This document shows, piece after piece, positions 44,310-55,345 of a DNA stretch of 64,000 nucleotides (within the stretch, counting starts at the first letter, position 1; the number at the start of each line of letters is the position of its first letter). The DNA comes from Epinephelus fuscoguttatus (taxonomy: Eukaryota > Chordata > Actinopteri > Perciformes > Serranidae). Both the position numbers and the translations under genes were made by a program. A model generated the notes under the pieces. The model had not been told where the DNA came from. It made no database searches and saw nothing but the letters and a program-made list of their open reading frames with translations. The stretch lies in NCBI RefSeq assembly GCF_011397635.1, contig NC_064752.1, positions 1,195,501-1,259,500 on the forward strand, written 5' to 3'.

Positions 44310-45180
44310 AATGTATCCACCTTATTCTTGAGGCCGCTACTTTAGAAATGGTTTTGAGTAAAACTTCTGATGTGATAGCACCTTGCTATTTCAGTTAAAA
44401 GCCCAGTTCCTTCTATCAGCCCAGTGTGGATACACATTTTGACAAATAAACACCTGTCTCAATTTGAGGCCTGGTCTGGTTGCCTAGCAGTTCATTTTTA
44501 TAGAAGTGTTTTGGATGTGTAGCCTAAAGCCAGGTTGTTGGCTACCTTAAATTATGTGTCCATTCCACCATTACCCTGTAAGTTATTCATATTCCTTCAG
44601 TCTGTAAGGGTCCTCAGATCAAAAGAATCAAAAGGGTTTTTCACAAAAATTAATCTAAGTTGTGAGGATTGTTTTAACAGGATAAAGTGGTGTTGTGTCG
44701 GCATGACGGGTGCTGTAACACTCTCTTTCTCTGATGTGCTGTCTGTCAGGAGTAGATCAAATGAATGATTCATAACTGATATATTATCTGAAGTCTGATT
44801 TTTAAACAAGTAATTTTCATACTGGTTTAAATAAACAATCTGATTGTATTTCCTGATCTTTGCTGAGCAACAGTTTTGTGTGAAAGGAATTAAAGGCCTG
44901 TCTCAAATAAAGGCCTGTTGATTTAATTAATTTCAGCAAATAATAGTGCGGGCTACTAACTGGAGTTTTATCATAGTCTCATTGACTGTCTGTTGTTAGC
45001 CTCAGTGGCTAATCTTTGTGGTTAATCACCAAGGGTGTTTTTTTTTTTAAACTATTGGCCTTTAATGTAGCAAATACTGCTTTGTTTTTTGACACATGCT
45101 TAACTAATGTTAAATTGGCATTTTCTAAAATGTCCTTGCTGAGCTCTGGTACCTGTTGATCTGTCCGTTTCTAACTCAGT
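44310..45180 (+). repeat. Family C repeat, split by an insertion
   Basis: The left part (44310-44410) and right part (44960-45170) match consecutive blocks of 25370-25640. The intervening ~550 bp begins and ends near CCTGTCTCAATTTGAGGCCT and AGGCCTGTCTCAAATAAAGG, repeats of one motif, and is probably another mobile element. Its exact borders and type were not resolved. Confidence 0.55.
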
Positions 45181-45319
45181 AGCATATCCTAAATAATGTG
45201 TTTTTCTTCCCCAAATAAAGTAACTTATGTTATACATTCGTACAAAACAAACAAAAAAAAAAAAATCAGCAGAATGCAGGAAATTAAGTGTTTGATCCTC
45301 AAAAGTTCCTGGGTGATCA

Positions 45320-45925
45320 CCCCCCGAAAAACAGCCTGCTCTCATCCTGAAATTGTCGATTACCGCTGCTTCATCAGTGATTTTTGCTTCAACTGAAGCT
45401 AAAAGCCACCTTTTGCGGCTTTCAGTTACAAACTGATGCCATCTGGTGGCGCGAGTTAGCAACAAGGCCAGGCATAACCTTTCGCAGTGTTGTGATACGA
45501 CACAAGATGGCATCAGGCTGAAACACTGGCAGTAATTGCGTTATACAAGGAGCTAGAAAGTCCCTATAGGGCAGGTGGGAGGGGCAGTGGATGGGTCTAA
45601 TGAACCTTGGACTTTCACTTGAGAGCCTGGTGTTCACTTCCTGTATAAATGTTGAGCCAAACCACAATGTTTTTTCTAAACCTAACGTAAATACGAGGTG
45701 TTTTACCTACATTGTAAGTTTATTTTGAAAAAGACTGTGTGCATCTAACAATCAGAAACTTTACATTTCCTGTGTAAACAGAAGTGTAGCGTTTGCAACA
45801 GTGTCCTGAAAAGTCAACAGCAGACGCAGGAGCTGTGCCTCGCATGTGATATGTAGGCGTGAAAAACCACTGGCAAAGCGGCAATGTGTGACGACTTGGG
45901 ATGAGAATGTTTGATACAGTTTGAT
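45320..45925 (-). mobile_element. Family A TIR element, near full length, inverted
   Basis: On the minus strand it starts TTCTCATCCCAAGTCGTCAC with GCCGCTTTGCCAGTGG and ends with the complement of CTCTCATCCTGAAATTGTC and ACCGCTGCTTCATCAGTG, so it has imperfect TIRs of about 45 bp. The core matches 16895-17455 throughout. No coding capacity. Confidence 0.7.
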
Positions 45926-46990
45926 AATAATCATGTTAAAAGTTAAAGTTTCTCTCTGAGCTCTCAGATCACACATTTAAAATCCCTCTGTGATGAAGCG
46001 ACCTGACAAAACTGTCCCTTATTGGTCATTGAGTCATACATATTTATTCTAATGACCCCAACCCGCACGATTCATGTCCTGTTACTCACAGTGGTCATTG
46101 CGTGTCCACTGCCTTCTTCTTAAACCTCTCTCACTCATTTCATTCTCTAAACATGCAAAGTTTGATAAGTAAATTCCCCTCCTAGCCGAACGCTTCTCAC
46201 TTCCCGTGCCAACACACTCAGGATGACTCTCAATCGAAATATGAGCACTTACTTTTAAATGCCACTTTGTGGTTTTTGGCCGGCGGCCTGTGGGGCTTCC
46301 TCATAGTCACAGGGTGATGTCGCTGGATTTCACTTCTGTTTCTCATCTCTCTGCTATCACAGGACCTTTTGAAATGTCATTTGAGATATGAGTGTGTGCA
46401 TGCCATTAATCCACACACTTTCTCTTGGACTTTGCCTTTAGGTCTATCCCTGTCAGGTTTTAGCAGTACTTCACCTTATGGCATTCTTAGATGATCTGTT
46501 TTTCCCCTTTCACGTGGTGGTCACTGCTTTCTTGGGCAGTGCATTACACAATAATCTGATCCCTAAAAAACACAAAACAGCACAAGACAATGTGAAATAA
46601 ACCATGATGCAGCTCAACAATACCAGAGAAACAAAACTATATCTATGTAAGTACTGTCCTGCTTGTTTGATATTTAATTCTTTTAATGTGACGCACGTTG
46701 GAGATTTTCTTAAGAAAGGTGGTATGAATAAATCTGTACTTACTGACCCTGTGTAGCTTGAGAATAAGGAGAATGTACTTTTGTTTTCTTCACTATTAAT
46801 CTGTCACGGTGTTACAAAAAGAAAATGTTATCACCAGTTTGTAACAATTTTGTCTGCAACCCTTTTGGTTTCGTTTTCCATTGTGTGAAACGACACACAT
46901 ATCACCTGTATTATGCACTCACCTGACTGTTTATTCACACCTGATCAGGGATTTTACCCGCCAACCCTGGGAATATTACGCAATCCAAGC

Positions 46991-46993
<3 letters not shown>
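45926..46993. other. Unclassified non-coding sequence
   Basis: No supported gene or repeat ends were found. Confidence 0.45.

Positions 46994-47050
<57 letters not shown>
46994..47050. repeat. (AC)n microsatellite
   Basis: About 28 AC units, the longest dinucleotide run of the window. Confidence 0.97.
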
Positions 47051-47054
<4 letters not shown>

Positions 47055-47309
47055 CCTGGTTCCCCTCCATCTGCGTCTGAACAGGGAATTTACCTGCATT
47101 ATCTTGTTTAGGCAGCTGCTAATCTGATCAGACTGCAGCGTGAAAATGAGTCAAGCTGCCACCTCCTGCCGCCTCCCTCTGACTTCTTGTTGGAAGGAGA
47201 AGTGGTGACATAAACAAAAAAAAAACTGAGTGATGACAGGTTGATTTGGAAAGCAACTTGTCATGTGGTGTGGACTTTCCTGCATGAGACGTGTTAACTT
47301 TCAGCTCAG

Positions 47310-47965
47310 TTGCCAGAGGAAAATGTTGGAATTGTGTGTCTCTGCAAACCACGAATATATCACATTTGTACATTTTATACATATCAAAGCAACGTTTCTG
47401 AGGTGACGTAGTATCTGAGCTGACTTTGTCATCAGGAGGTGGAGGGGATGGTGAGGCACCGGCCAAGCTGCAGACCACTGTTCAAGACCAACAACAAAAC
47501 CAGTTGTTTTTTAGCGAGTTGAGTTGCTGAGTTTCCTGCAGCTTTTTAGCCCTCAAACATTGATGATTTTAGGGATCAGTTGGTTTTCTTACCAGCAGCT
47601 TTTTAGCCCCCAACTATGGATGTTCATGGCTGTTTTTCCAGCCCTCACATCCTGTGGCTGTGTTTCCTTTGGCTTTTTAGGCCTCAAGCATTTATGTTCT
47701 TAGGGATCTGTTGGTTGTTTTTCCAGCAACTTTAAAGCTTCCAAACATTGATGTTTTTAATGACCCATGGCTGTTTTTCCAGGAGATTTTTAGCTCCCAA
47801 ATGTGGATGTTTTTTAGTGACTCATAGGTGTTTTTCTAACAGCTCTTTAGCCCTCAAACATGGATGTTTTTTAGGGACCTGTTGGTTGTTTTCTAACAGC
47901 TTTTTAGCCCCCAGTCATGGATGTTTTCAGTGACCCATGGCTCATCAGATCATAGCTGTAGCCTC
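47310..47965 (-). repeat. Family B element with internal minisatellite
   Basis: Left flank TGTCTCTGCAAACCACGAAT and GGAGGTGGAGGGGATGG match the copy at 35640. From about 47540, units of roughly 60 bp repeat with CAGCTTTTTAGCCCCCAA, TGGATGTTTT and GGGACCTGTTGGTTGTTTT. These are the reverse complement of the unit type at 10930-11490. Eight or so units are visible. Confidence 0.75.
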
Positions 47966-48419
47966 AGTCTGTAAGTATGATATCATGTAAGTAGCCATCA
48001 AGTGCAAGTTAATGCAATTTTACATGATTCCTGAATTAAAAAGAGACACTGAGAACAAAACATCACCCGAGGACATTTTCATCCACCTGACATGCCCTGT
48101 TAGTGAAACCTGAACCACACAACACACACTCACAACAGCCTTGAGCGAAGTTGTCTTTGTGAATGTGTGTTATATAAAACAGCATGTGACTGGGGAAAGT
48201 CCTTTATGCTTCTATCTGAGTTGAGCAGGCGGGACCAACCAGGTGAGGAAAACAAAGGGAAGCTGGAAACTCCTACTTCCTCTTTTAAGTACAAACAGTA
48301 AACCCACAATAATTCCCTCATGCAGTGGCCTCATCTAACTTGCTTTAGTGGGTGTTCTCCTATTAGCTGTTGATGTAACACGAAGCACACATAAGCGGAA
48401 AATACAACGACAAGTTGCG
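47966..48419. other. Unclassified non-coding sequence
   Basis: No gene or repeat ends recognised. Confidence 0.45.
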
Positions 48420-48875
48420 TATAATTTTAGGCTACTTGTACTTTACATGAGTGTTTCAATTTTATGCAGCCTCATACTTCTACTCCACCTTTCAGAGGGA
48501 TATTGTAGTTTTTACTGAAGGCTACTGCATTGGTTTTAAAGCTTAGTTACTTTGCTCACTCAGATTATGAATAATAAATGTGATCAACAGCAAAGTCTGA
48601 CGTATAATTATTGATTACTTATATGAAATTATACATCAAACTAGTTCCACCTTTACAGCGGTAGCATAAATGCATTGATAACTGTAATCTAACATCATAA
48701 AACAGTCTGACAATATTTGTTTTGTATAACGAGTTCTTTTGCCGTCGGACCTTTAAGTGTATTTTGATGCTGATTATTTTGTACTTTTATTTAACATTAT
48801 AAAGGTATGTTTTTACTTTTAAAAAAACTGTGGTACTTTTACTTTTAGAAAAGATCTGAGTTCTTTCATCACTGC
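48420..48875 (+). repeat. Family F dispersed repeat
   Basis: Blocks TTTTATGCAGCCTCATACTT, CTACTCCACCTTTCAGAGGG and, at the end, GGTACTTTTACTTTTAGAAA with GATCTGAGTTCTTTCATCAC follow the layout of a repeat very common in percomorph fish. Internal parts are degraded. Confidence 0.65.
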
Positions 48876-49083
48876 ACAGTACACAGGGCGACACACACAC
48901 TTTATTTCCTCTCATGTATGTAAACATATTACTCTGCCGGTAATAAAAATTTGCGTAAGCTTGTAAAACAAATACAAAAAGCCATTCACACGCACACACA
49001 GTTACAATATGGCTTTGTCTTTGGTTTTTCCAGATTCCCCTTATCTTTTATCAGTGTGTGTGTTATCTGTTATAATCTCTCCT

Positions 49084-49120
<37 letters not shown>

Positions 49121-49491
49121 ATGTTTGTGTTACTTCATCCTTTGAAAGGGCAGAAAATCCCCGTACTGTGTGTCAATGCCAACTTAATTAAAACAGATAT
49201 GACTATTTCAGAACCCACACAACAGTTAGACTGCACACATTTAATCACAAACGTACTCATTAGTGAAAGACGTCAGCACCAGTGTTTCTCAAACTGTTTT
49301 AGCTCGTGACGCTTTATAACAAAACCCTTCTACTTTTCACTGGTTGACTCGTCCACTGTTTGTGAGCAGCTCATCCTAAAGATGATTCTTTCCCTTCTTG
49401 TTTTGTGCGAATAATTTTAGATTCCTGGAGAGACAGAATTGCTCAGTAATTTACACGCGAAAAAAACATTGAAACAAATTGAACAACACAT
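48876..49491. other. Unclassified non-coding sequence with a (TG)n tract
   Basis: The only clear feature is a (TG)n microsatellite at 49087-49117, which gives Cys/Val-rich artefact frames. Confidence 0.5.
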
Positions 49492-50015
49492 TCTCCGGCA
49501 CATATTGTCGTTTGGTCATGGACCTTCCATGCCGACATATGATGTGAGGTACCCTGGGTGTGTTGGTTGTTGACGTTCTGGGATGCCAGTTTCAGCCTGT
49601 TAGATGCATTGTCTGTTTTAAGAATAGACTTTCAGTTTTCACAGGTAATGTACAGTTTGTTACAGACTCTTTCAAAATAAAAGCACTACATTGTGACAAC
49701 ACCCAAAATTGACATTTTTTCTTCCAACAACACACACACCTGGTTGGTTTAGGTTTGGCTTTACAATCAAACGGAAAGCGAGCATCGACCTCCCGGGTGA
49801 AAGTAGGTGGTTGTTGGACCCATCCACCACCCCTCCCACCTGACCTACTGGGACTTCTGCTGCCTTAACTTTCATTGTTGTCCTGCCATGTTTCCCCCTG
49901 ATGTCACCGGGTGCCATTAAACAATAACAGCAACCAGCCGCGTATCATGCCGACGTGAAAGGACGGCTTCTGTCGTTGGTGTGTGATGCAGCAATTCACT
50001 GAACAAGTGGCAGTT
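49492..50015 (+). repeat. Family A repeat, divergent copy
   Basis: GGGTGTGTTGGTTGTTGACG onward matches 9405-9660; GGTTTAGGTTTGG, ACCCATCCACCACC and GCGTATCATGCCGACGTGAA follow in the order of the fuller copies. The left border CATTCTCCGGCACATATTG is like a decayed family A end. Confidence 0.6.
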
Positions 50016-50289
50016 TTGAACCACTTCGGAGTGAGACCAGGTTGAAGTAAATGTGTGACCCTTTACTAAGTCCCGCTTCTCAAACACAGACTGGCCAATC
50101 ACAGCATGGCACTGCCCAGCTCCAAGGGTACGACAACACAGCTGTGCTCCATAGATTCTCATTCATTGACCTGCAAAATGCTTTCTGTGTGAGTCTGATG
50201 CTGTTTGTCACAGATGGGCTATTAACTACGGTGGCCAACAGTGAAAACACTAGCCCTTTTTAGATTGTGCAAATCTGCAGGAAAGCCCA

Positions 50290-51128
50290 ATCAGTCTTTT
50301 TTCAGCATTGGCAGTATAAAAACAAAATCGGGGAGTGCAGCAAAATGCCGCCTACCTACTTTTGTTTATACAGAATGTGCCTTTTTCGGGGCAATGGGGG
50401 GCGTGAGCAAGTAACAAAACGTGTAGCTCAGTGTGTGACGTAAACAGTGACGTGGGAGGGAAGCCGCGGCTGGTCAGTCCTTCGGCGATTCTCTCGGAAG
50501 TCGGCCCATTCTTCACCGTCCCCGTCATCTGACGGTTAATGGCCTCTTCGTTTGCGAGGGCAAGGAGGGCGCGCAATTCCTTGTCTCCCCAGTTGCTCAT
50601 CTTTACAGTGTCTGTCAGGTTTGTGTTTCCCTCTTGCTACTAGCTGCTCGCTAATTCCTGCTATCAGCTGTTTCCTGTGTATCCACCAGTGGCTTGCACA
50701 TGCGGCGTCATCAACAGCTCCTCCCACAAGTCATCAACAGCCCCTCCCGTTGCGGAAGGCCACCTCGGTCTTTTTAAACTTAAAGGGTTCCACCAATATG
50801 TCTACCCTACGAGGAGGAAAATTGGGCACCTCGGATCAACTCACCAATCCGGCTCTGCGTGTCTAAACGCTCGCAGCTTGGCGGCAAAACGGCCCAACAT
50901 TGGCAGAAAATGTTTGGTTTGTCCATTCTGGGCTACTGCAGAAACATGGCGGTGCAACACAGTGATCTCTGTAGACAAGGACCTGCTCCCTGTGTAGATA
51001 TAAACAGCTCAATGAGTTAAAACCCCCACAGTAATTCTTATTTTCAGGTGATTAATCACTAAAGAAACATGCTTATTACATTCCATTACTGCCAGTATAT
51101 CCCCCTAAATCCTACGCTGGACCTTTAA
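50290..51128 (-). mobile_element. Harbinger-like element remnant
   Basis: It carries a Myb/SANT-like frame on the minus strand. At the right it has AACATGGCGGTGCAAC, TGTAGATATAAACAG, ATTCTTATTTTCAGGTGATT and CCTACGCTGGACCTTTAA, a layout I know as a frequent fish Harbinger-type repeat. The opposite terminus was not found. Confidence 0.55.
50463..50600 (-). pseudogene. Myb/SANT-like domain fragment of a Harbinger protein
   Basis: MSNWGDKELRALLALANEEA followed by GTVKNG and ERIAEGLTSRGF fits the start of a Myb/SANT-like DNA-binding domain. The remainder of the domain is missing: after GF the frame continues into unrelated sequence and stops at 50352. A non-functional fragment. Confidence 0.6.
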
Positions 51129-51500
51129 TTAGTAGTTAGGCTACTTGTGCATTTATCTCTATACTTTAACAATTTCTACAAACCAAACACTCAGTCGTTT
51201 AATGCAGAAAATAATCAGCAGATTAATCCATGATGAAAGTAATCATTAGTTTAAAATGAGCTCCACCTTAAACAGCTACAACAGTAAAATCCTGCCTTTA
51301 CATTAATGTCACAATAATCTAATGATATCATACACTGTAAATCTGTGTAACAGTCAAAGGGAACATTTTTATACTTTTAATACTTTAGCTACATTTTCCT
51401 GATTAAACTTACAGGCTACTTTTACTTGTAGTGGAGTATTTTTGCAGTCAGGCATTAGTACTTTTACTGAGGTAAAGGATCTGAATACTTTTTGCACCAC
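51129..51500 (+). repeat. Family F dispersed repeat, second copy
   Basis: GAGCTCCACCTTAAACAGCT, ACAACAGTAAAATCCTGC and, at the end, TTTACTGAGGTAAAGGATCT with GAATACTTTTTGCACCAC are the second half of the family F layout. Confidence 0.65.
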
Positions 51501-52273
51501 AATAACAAGTCTCACAGCCCACGCCCAATGCACAGTATAAGTATTATAACACTACACATCATAATTTATTTCACCAAGATGCTCAAGAAAAGTGAAAACA
51601 TGGATGATGCAACATCGTAAAGCGACGCATAGAGGAAAAATGAAAACAGGAACGTGATGACTCATGTTGTTGCTGCTGTCAGAGATGAGCTCTGGAGAGT
51701 AAAACCATGTGGAAATGGGAACACTGTGAAGCCCAGAGAGGGGAGGAGGGGAGGAAAGTGAAAGAGGGGAAGAAAAGGAGGGAGAGGAACTTTTTACCGG
51801 AAGATGTCGTCACTCAAAGAATTTCCGTGAAGCAGCACAAAAACCCACGGGCATATAACTTCCCTTTTACGGAAACAGAAACCAAACAGCTGGAAACGAA
51901 TTGAACATGACTTCATGCAGAGTTTTAAATATTCCTGGATGGAATTAGGACCGTCGTTCAAACAGAGCTTCACCACACGTCCTGCTGATCTTTTCACATT
52001 ATGTTTTGACTGGAGAAAAAACATGCGACAAACGCACATGCTAAAGTAGGATATTTTATATTTTATATGAGATTGACAAAAGTATGTGGACACCCACAAC
52101 AAGGTTTAAAATCATTATTTAAGTTGTGTTTATTCTCTGATGGTGGGAAAACAATCACCTGTAATCACATACTGTGGCCGATAAGATAACAGCCTGTAGC
52201 TTATCGACAAATGGCACGTTATAAAACGACACATTATTAGCTTGTTATGTCATTAATGAAGACAAACAGAAGC

Positions 52274-52274
<1 letters not shown>
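51501..52274. other. Unclassified non-coding sequence
   Basis: A purine-rich tract at about 51735-51790 is the only compositional feature. No gene supported. Confidence 0.45.

Positions 52275-52332
<58 letters not shown>
52275..52332. repeat. (GATA)n microsatellite
   Basis: About 14 units of GATA/ATAG. Confidence 0.97.
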
Positions 52333-52796
52333 ATAGTCAAATTATTTACCAAAAAAAGCTAAAATATAAAGTTGTGATAGAATGAGACACTGATCTCCAA
52401 AGAGACAATTCAAGTATCACTCTAAAATAGAATCCACTGGTTCAACGTTAAAAACCATCAGACAAACTAAATTAGTTTAGTTCAACCAACATGAGTTGCT
52501 TTGACCTCGAAAAAAAGAATAATTAATTTGAATCAACTTAATATAAATTCAAAAGTTGTGGTGACATTTGGTGGTCAAATTATTTTATTTAGGCTATAAT
52601 ATTCTAACATATTTTAATTCAGTCAAAAATGTCACAAATGTTTTGGATTTTTACCAGCTTCTTAAAATAAGTTATCAACTGACTAAAACACTGTCATATG
52701 ACAAACGTAATTTTTTTATGCTGAAAAACTGAAGAAAAAAAACACAAGTACACAAATCAGCTTCACTGTAACTTGCAGCATTCACAGACAAACAAA

Positions 52797-53106
52797 CACA
52801 ACATGCTAATGTTATTAGCACAAGCCTGTGGCATTTTACATTGTATAAATTAGCCTAGCAGCTAGCAGAGATTTCCTCAACTTACATGAAGCCAGGGACA
52901 ACAGCAACATTTAACAAAGGTAACGTTACAAAATTTGGCTCCATTACAACTCACAAGGTTCACTGACAAAACAACTGTCCGATGCTAAACACGTTTTCCA
53001 AACAAATATAGCATGCTAACATTATTAGCACAAGCCTATGGCATTTTACATTGTATAAATTAGCCTAGCGACCAGCAAACCTTTCCTCAACTCATATGAA
53101 GCCAGG
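52797..53106 (+). repeat. Diverged tandem duplication of about 215 bp
   Basis: TTATTAGCACAAGCCTGTGG, TTACATTGTATAAATTAGCC and CATGAAGCCAGG at 52814-52895 recur at 53025-53106 with small changes. The segment between contains CATTACAACTCACAAGGTTC, similar to sequence left of the first unit (about 52765). The right unit abuts the TTAA MITE. Confidence 0.75.
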
Positions 53107-53128
53107 ATAAATCACACGCAGCACTTAA

Positions 53129-53648
53129 AGGGATAGTGCACCCAAAAATGAAAATTCAGCCATTATCTACTCACCCATATGCCGAGGGAGGCTCAGGTGA
53201 AGTTTTAGAGTCCTCACATCACTTGCAGAGATCTAAGGGGAGAGGAGGTAGCAGCACAACTCCACCTAATGGAGGCTGACGGCGCCCAGATTCAAACGTC
53301 CAAAACCACATAATTGAAACCACAAAGTATCTCCATACTGCTCGTCCGTAGTGATCCAAGTGTCCTGAAGCCCCGACATAAAAAGGACGTTTGGAAAACG
53401 TCATTTGAACTCTGTTTTTAGCCTCATTGTAGCCTGTAGCTCTGACTGCCTCTCTGGGCACTGCACTCACATGTACGCGTTTGAATCTGGGGCGCCGTCA
53501 GCCTCCATTAGGTGGAGTTGTGCTGCTACCTCCTCTCCCCTTGGATCTCCACAAGTGATGTGAGGACTCTAAAACTTCACCTGAGCCTCCCTCAGCATGT
53601 GGGTGAGTAGATAATGGCTGAATTTACATTTTTGGGTGCACTATCCCT
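53129..53648. mobile_element. Complete TTAA-target MITE with long inverted arms
   Basis: 520 bp flanked by TTAA (53125-53128 and 53649-53652). Arms of about 165 bp are inverted copies with few differences: AGGGATAGTGCACCCAAAAA ... mirrored to ...TTTTTGGGTGCACTATCCCT. The centre is unique. It could fold into a long hairpin. Related arm sequence occurs at 13033-14186. Confidence 0.9.
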
Positions 53649-53652
53649 TTAA

Positions 53653-54120
53653 AATTCTATTTTTGTGGAGGCTTTATTTTCTTCACAATTTATTGTTTCT
53701 TATCTGTGAAATTAAAGTAAATAAAAGCTTTGTTTCCACTGAGGGAAATGGTTTCAGCTTACAGAGACAGACAGGAGGTCTGCGTCAGTGTAGTTACATT
53801 TCTAGGGAGGTGCACACATCAGGCTACAGGGTAGGTACGGTGATGATTCAAAACAGAATTATAAACTGACTTTAAAACTTGAGTTTGATTGAATTAACAT
53901 GCACTGTCCCTTTCTAAATTAAACAAACATAAACATGAAACCACTGGTCTGGTGAGCAGCTCCAGACTTTACACCCTCTCACATCACATGGTTCATGGAA
54001 ATAACATGTTGGAATCATCAATTCAGGTGGTGTTCCCCTTTAAACCTGTGGATACGGGTGTATGCTTTTATTTTGAAGGGCGCTTGTGGCGCTTGGGGGG
54101 CGGGGCCAACCTGTTGAATG
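53653..54120. other. Unclassified sequence upstream of the promoter
   Basis: No gene is supported. CpG content rises from about 54070 toward the promoter. Confidence 0.45.
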
Positions 54121-54444
54121 TTACCGTAAGTTATGAGAACGTGACGTCACAAGCTCGTCGCTGATTGGAGGAGAGTTGGGGGAGAGTTTGCGCGTCTGAA
54201 ATATAGCAGCCGATCAAACCGAGGAGCCCCAGTTAAAGTCACCGGAGAGAGAGGAAGAAGAAGAAGAAGTTACAGTGAAGGTGATAAAGCGGACCACTTC
54301 TCAGCAGCTCGTGTTTTTGTTGGACTATACCGGAACACACACACACACCGCCTCCTGAAGCAACACTAACCCCCCGCCGCTGGTTTTAAATCTCTGCAGC
54401 TACAGTTCAACGACTTTTTGAAAAACTTTCCCTGAAGGACAGCC
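54121..54444 (+). promoter_or_regulatory. CpG-rich promoter and 5' UTR of the signal-peptide gene
   Basis: A perfect CRE palindrome TGACGTCA (54142-54149) is followed by an inverted CCAAT box (GATTGG, 54163-54168) and an AT-rich TATA-like AAATATAG near 54199. The 5' UTR is then purine-rich (GAAGAAGAAGAAG near 54256) and GC-rich to the ATG. The order and spacing fit a housekeeping or cAMP-responsive vertebrate promoter. The start site is inferred to lie near 54225-54240. Confidence 0.6.
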
Positions 54445-54498
54445 ATGCTCAACCTGTGCCTCGTGCTCATTTTATCTGCCTCCGTTTTTTCAGAGTCG
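54445..54498 (+). CDS. First coding exon with signal peptide, syndecan-like
   Basis: ATG in a good context (GACAGCCATGC) opens 18 codons encoding MLNLCLVLILSASVFSES, and the exon then ends at a consensus donor, TCG|GTAAGT, in phase 0. The peptide is a hydrophobic signal sequence with a likely cleavage near its end, so the product is secreted or a type I membrane protein. Syndecan genes have just this structure: exon 1 codes for the signal peptide, ends in Glu-Ser and is followed by a very long intron. The identity is an inference from exon structure only; another secreted or membrane protein is possible. The following exon lies outside the window. Confidence 0.6.
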
Positions 54499-54824
54499 GT
54501 AAGTTGTGCTTTAAATCTCTCTAACTGTGAGTTAGGGTTTATAAAAGTGGTCTTTGCGCCTCGGTCAGACTGGCAGCGCCAGCTAAAGTACGCTGCGGTT
54601 AACCGAGTGAGGATTAGCCGTTAACGCGACTCGGTTCGCTTTGATTTAACGGCTGTTAACGGCTGTTAACGGGGTTTCATGCTGATACAGACGCAGAGCA
54701 GGTTTGGTGTTGTACAAAGTGGATTAGATGGACACTTCACTGATCCTCGGTGTTGTTAGCCAGCTAGCTTCACTGCCAGAGTGGAGGCTAGAGTCCAGGG
54801 AGTGTGTGTTGGCTGGGAGAGAGG

Positions 54825-54825
<1 letters not shown>

Positions 54826-54858
<33 letters not shown>
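54826..54858. repeat. (AC)n microsatellite
   Basis: About 16 AC units in the putative intron. Confidence 0.97.
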
Positions 54859-54861
<3 letters not shown>

Positions 54862-55154
54862 GCATCTACAGCCTGCTGCTATTATCCAGTATGGGGCCCA
54901 GATGGGGGGTGGATGGCAAGTCACTTTTCCTGCCTGTGATGGGCCAATCACTGGGACATCTGGGCTGCTCTTTTTACATGAATGACTCTTTCTGATGAGT
55001 CAGATATTTGCCCCCCCCCCGTCCTTATTTAAAAAGTAGGTGCTTACTAGACTGTGGATCTGCATGTCTTATTGTTTTACTGCATGATTTGGTGAAGAAA
55101 GTGACATCTGGGAAATGCACTTGAGAGTTACTGCTCTCTTAGCACCTACAGTCA

Positions 55155-55345
55155 CGTCAAATCAGGTTTATTGCCATGTGTGTCACATACAGGGGGTTGC
55201 ATTGGTGTTTTGGTGCGTAGCTATACATGTAGTAAGAGAAAAGCAGTGCAGGTACAGTAAAATTCCAGAAACTTAACATAAAAAAGGGAAAATACAATTA
55301 AAAAATGTGAATAAAATACTAATGTTAATGTAACATGTGAAGCTT
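55155..55345 (-). repeat. Probable LINE 3' end, inverted
   Basis: CAAATCAGGTTTATTGCCAT and GTGTCACATACAGGG, then TAGTAAGAGAAAAGCAGTGC, resemble the inverted 3' UTR of a fish LINE. No coding part is left. Confidence 0.45.
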
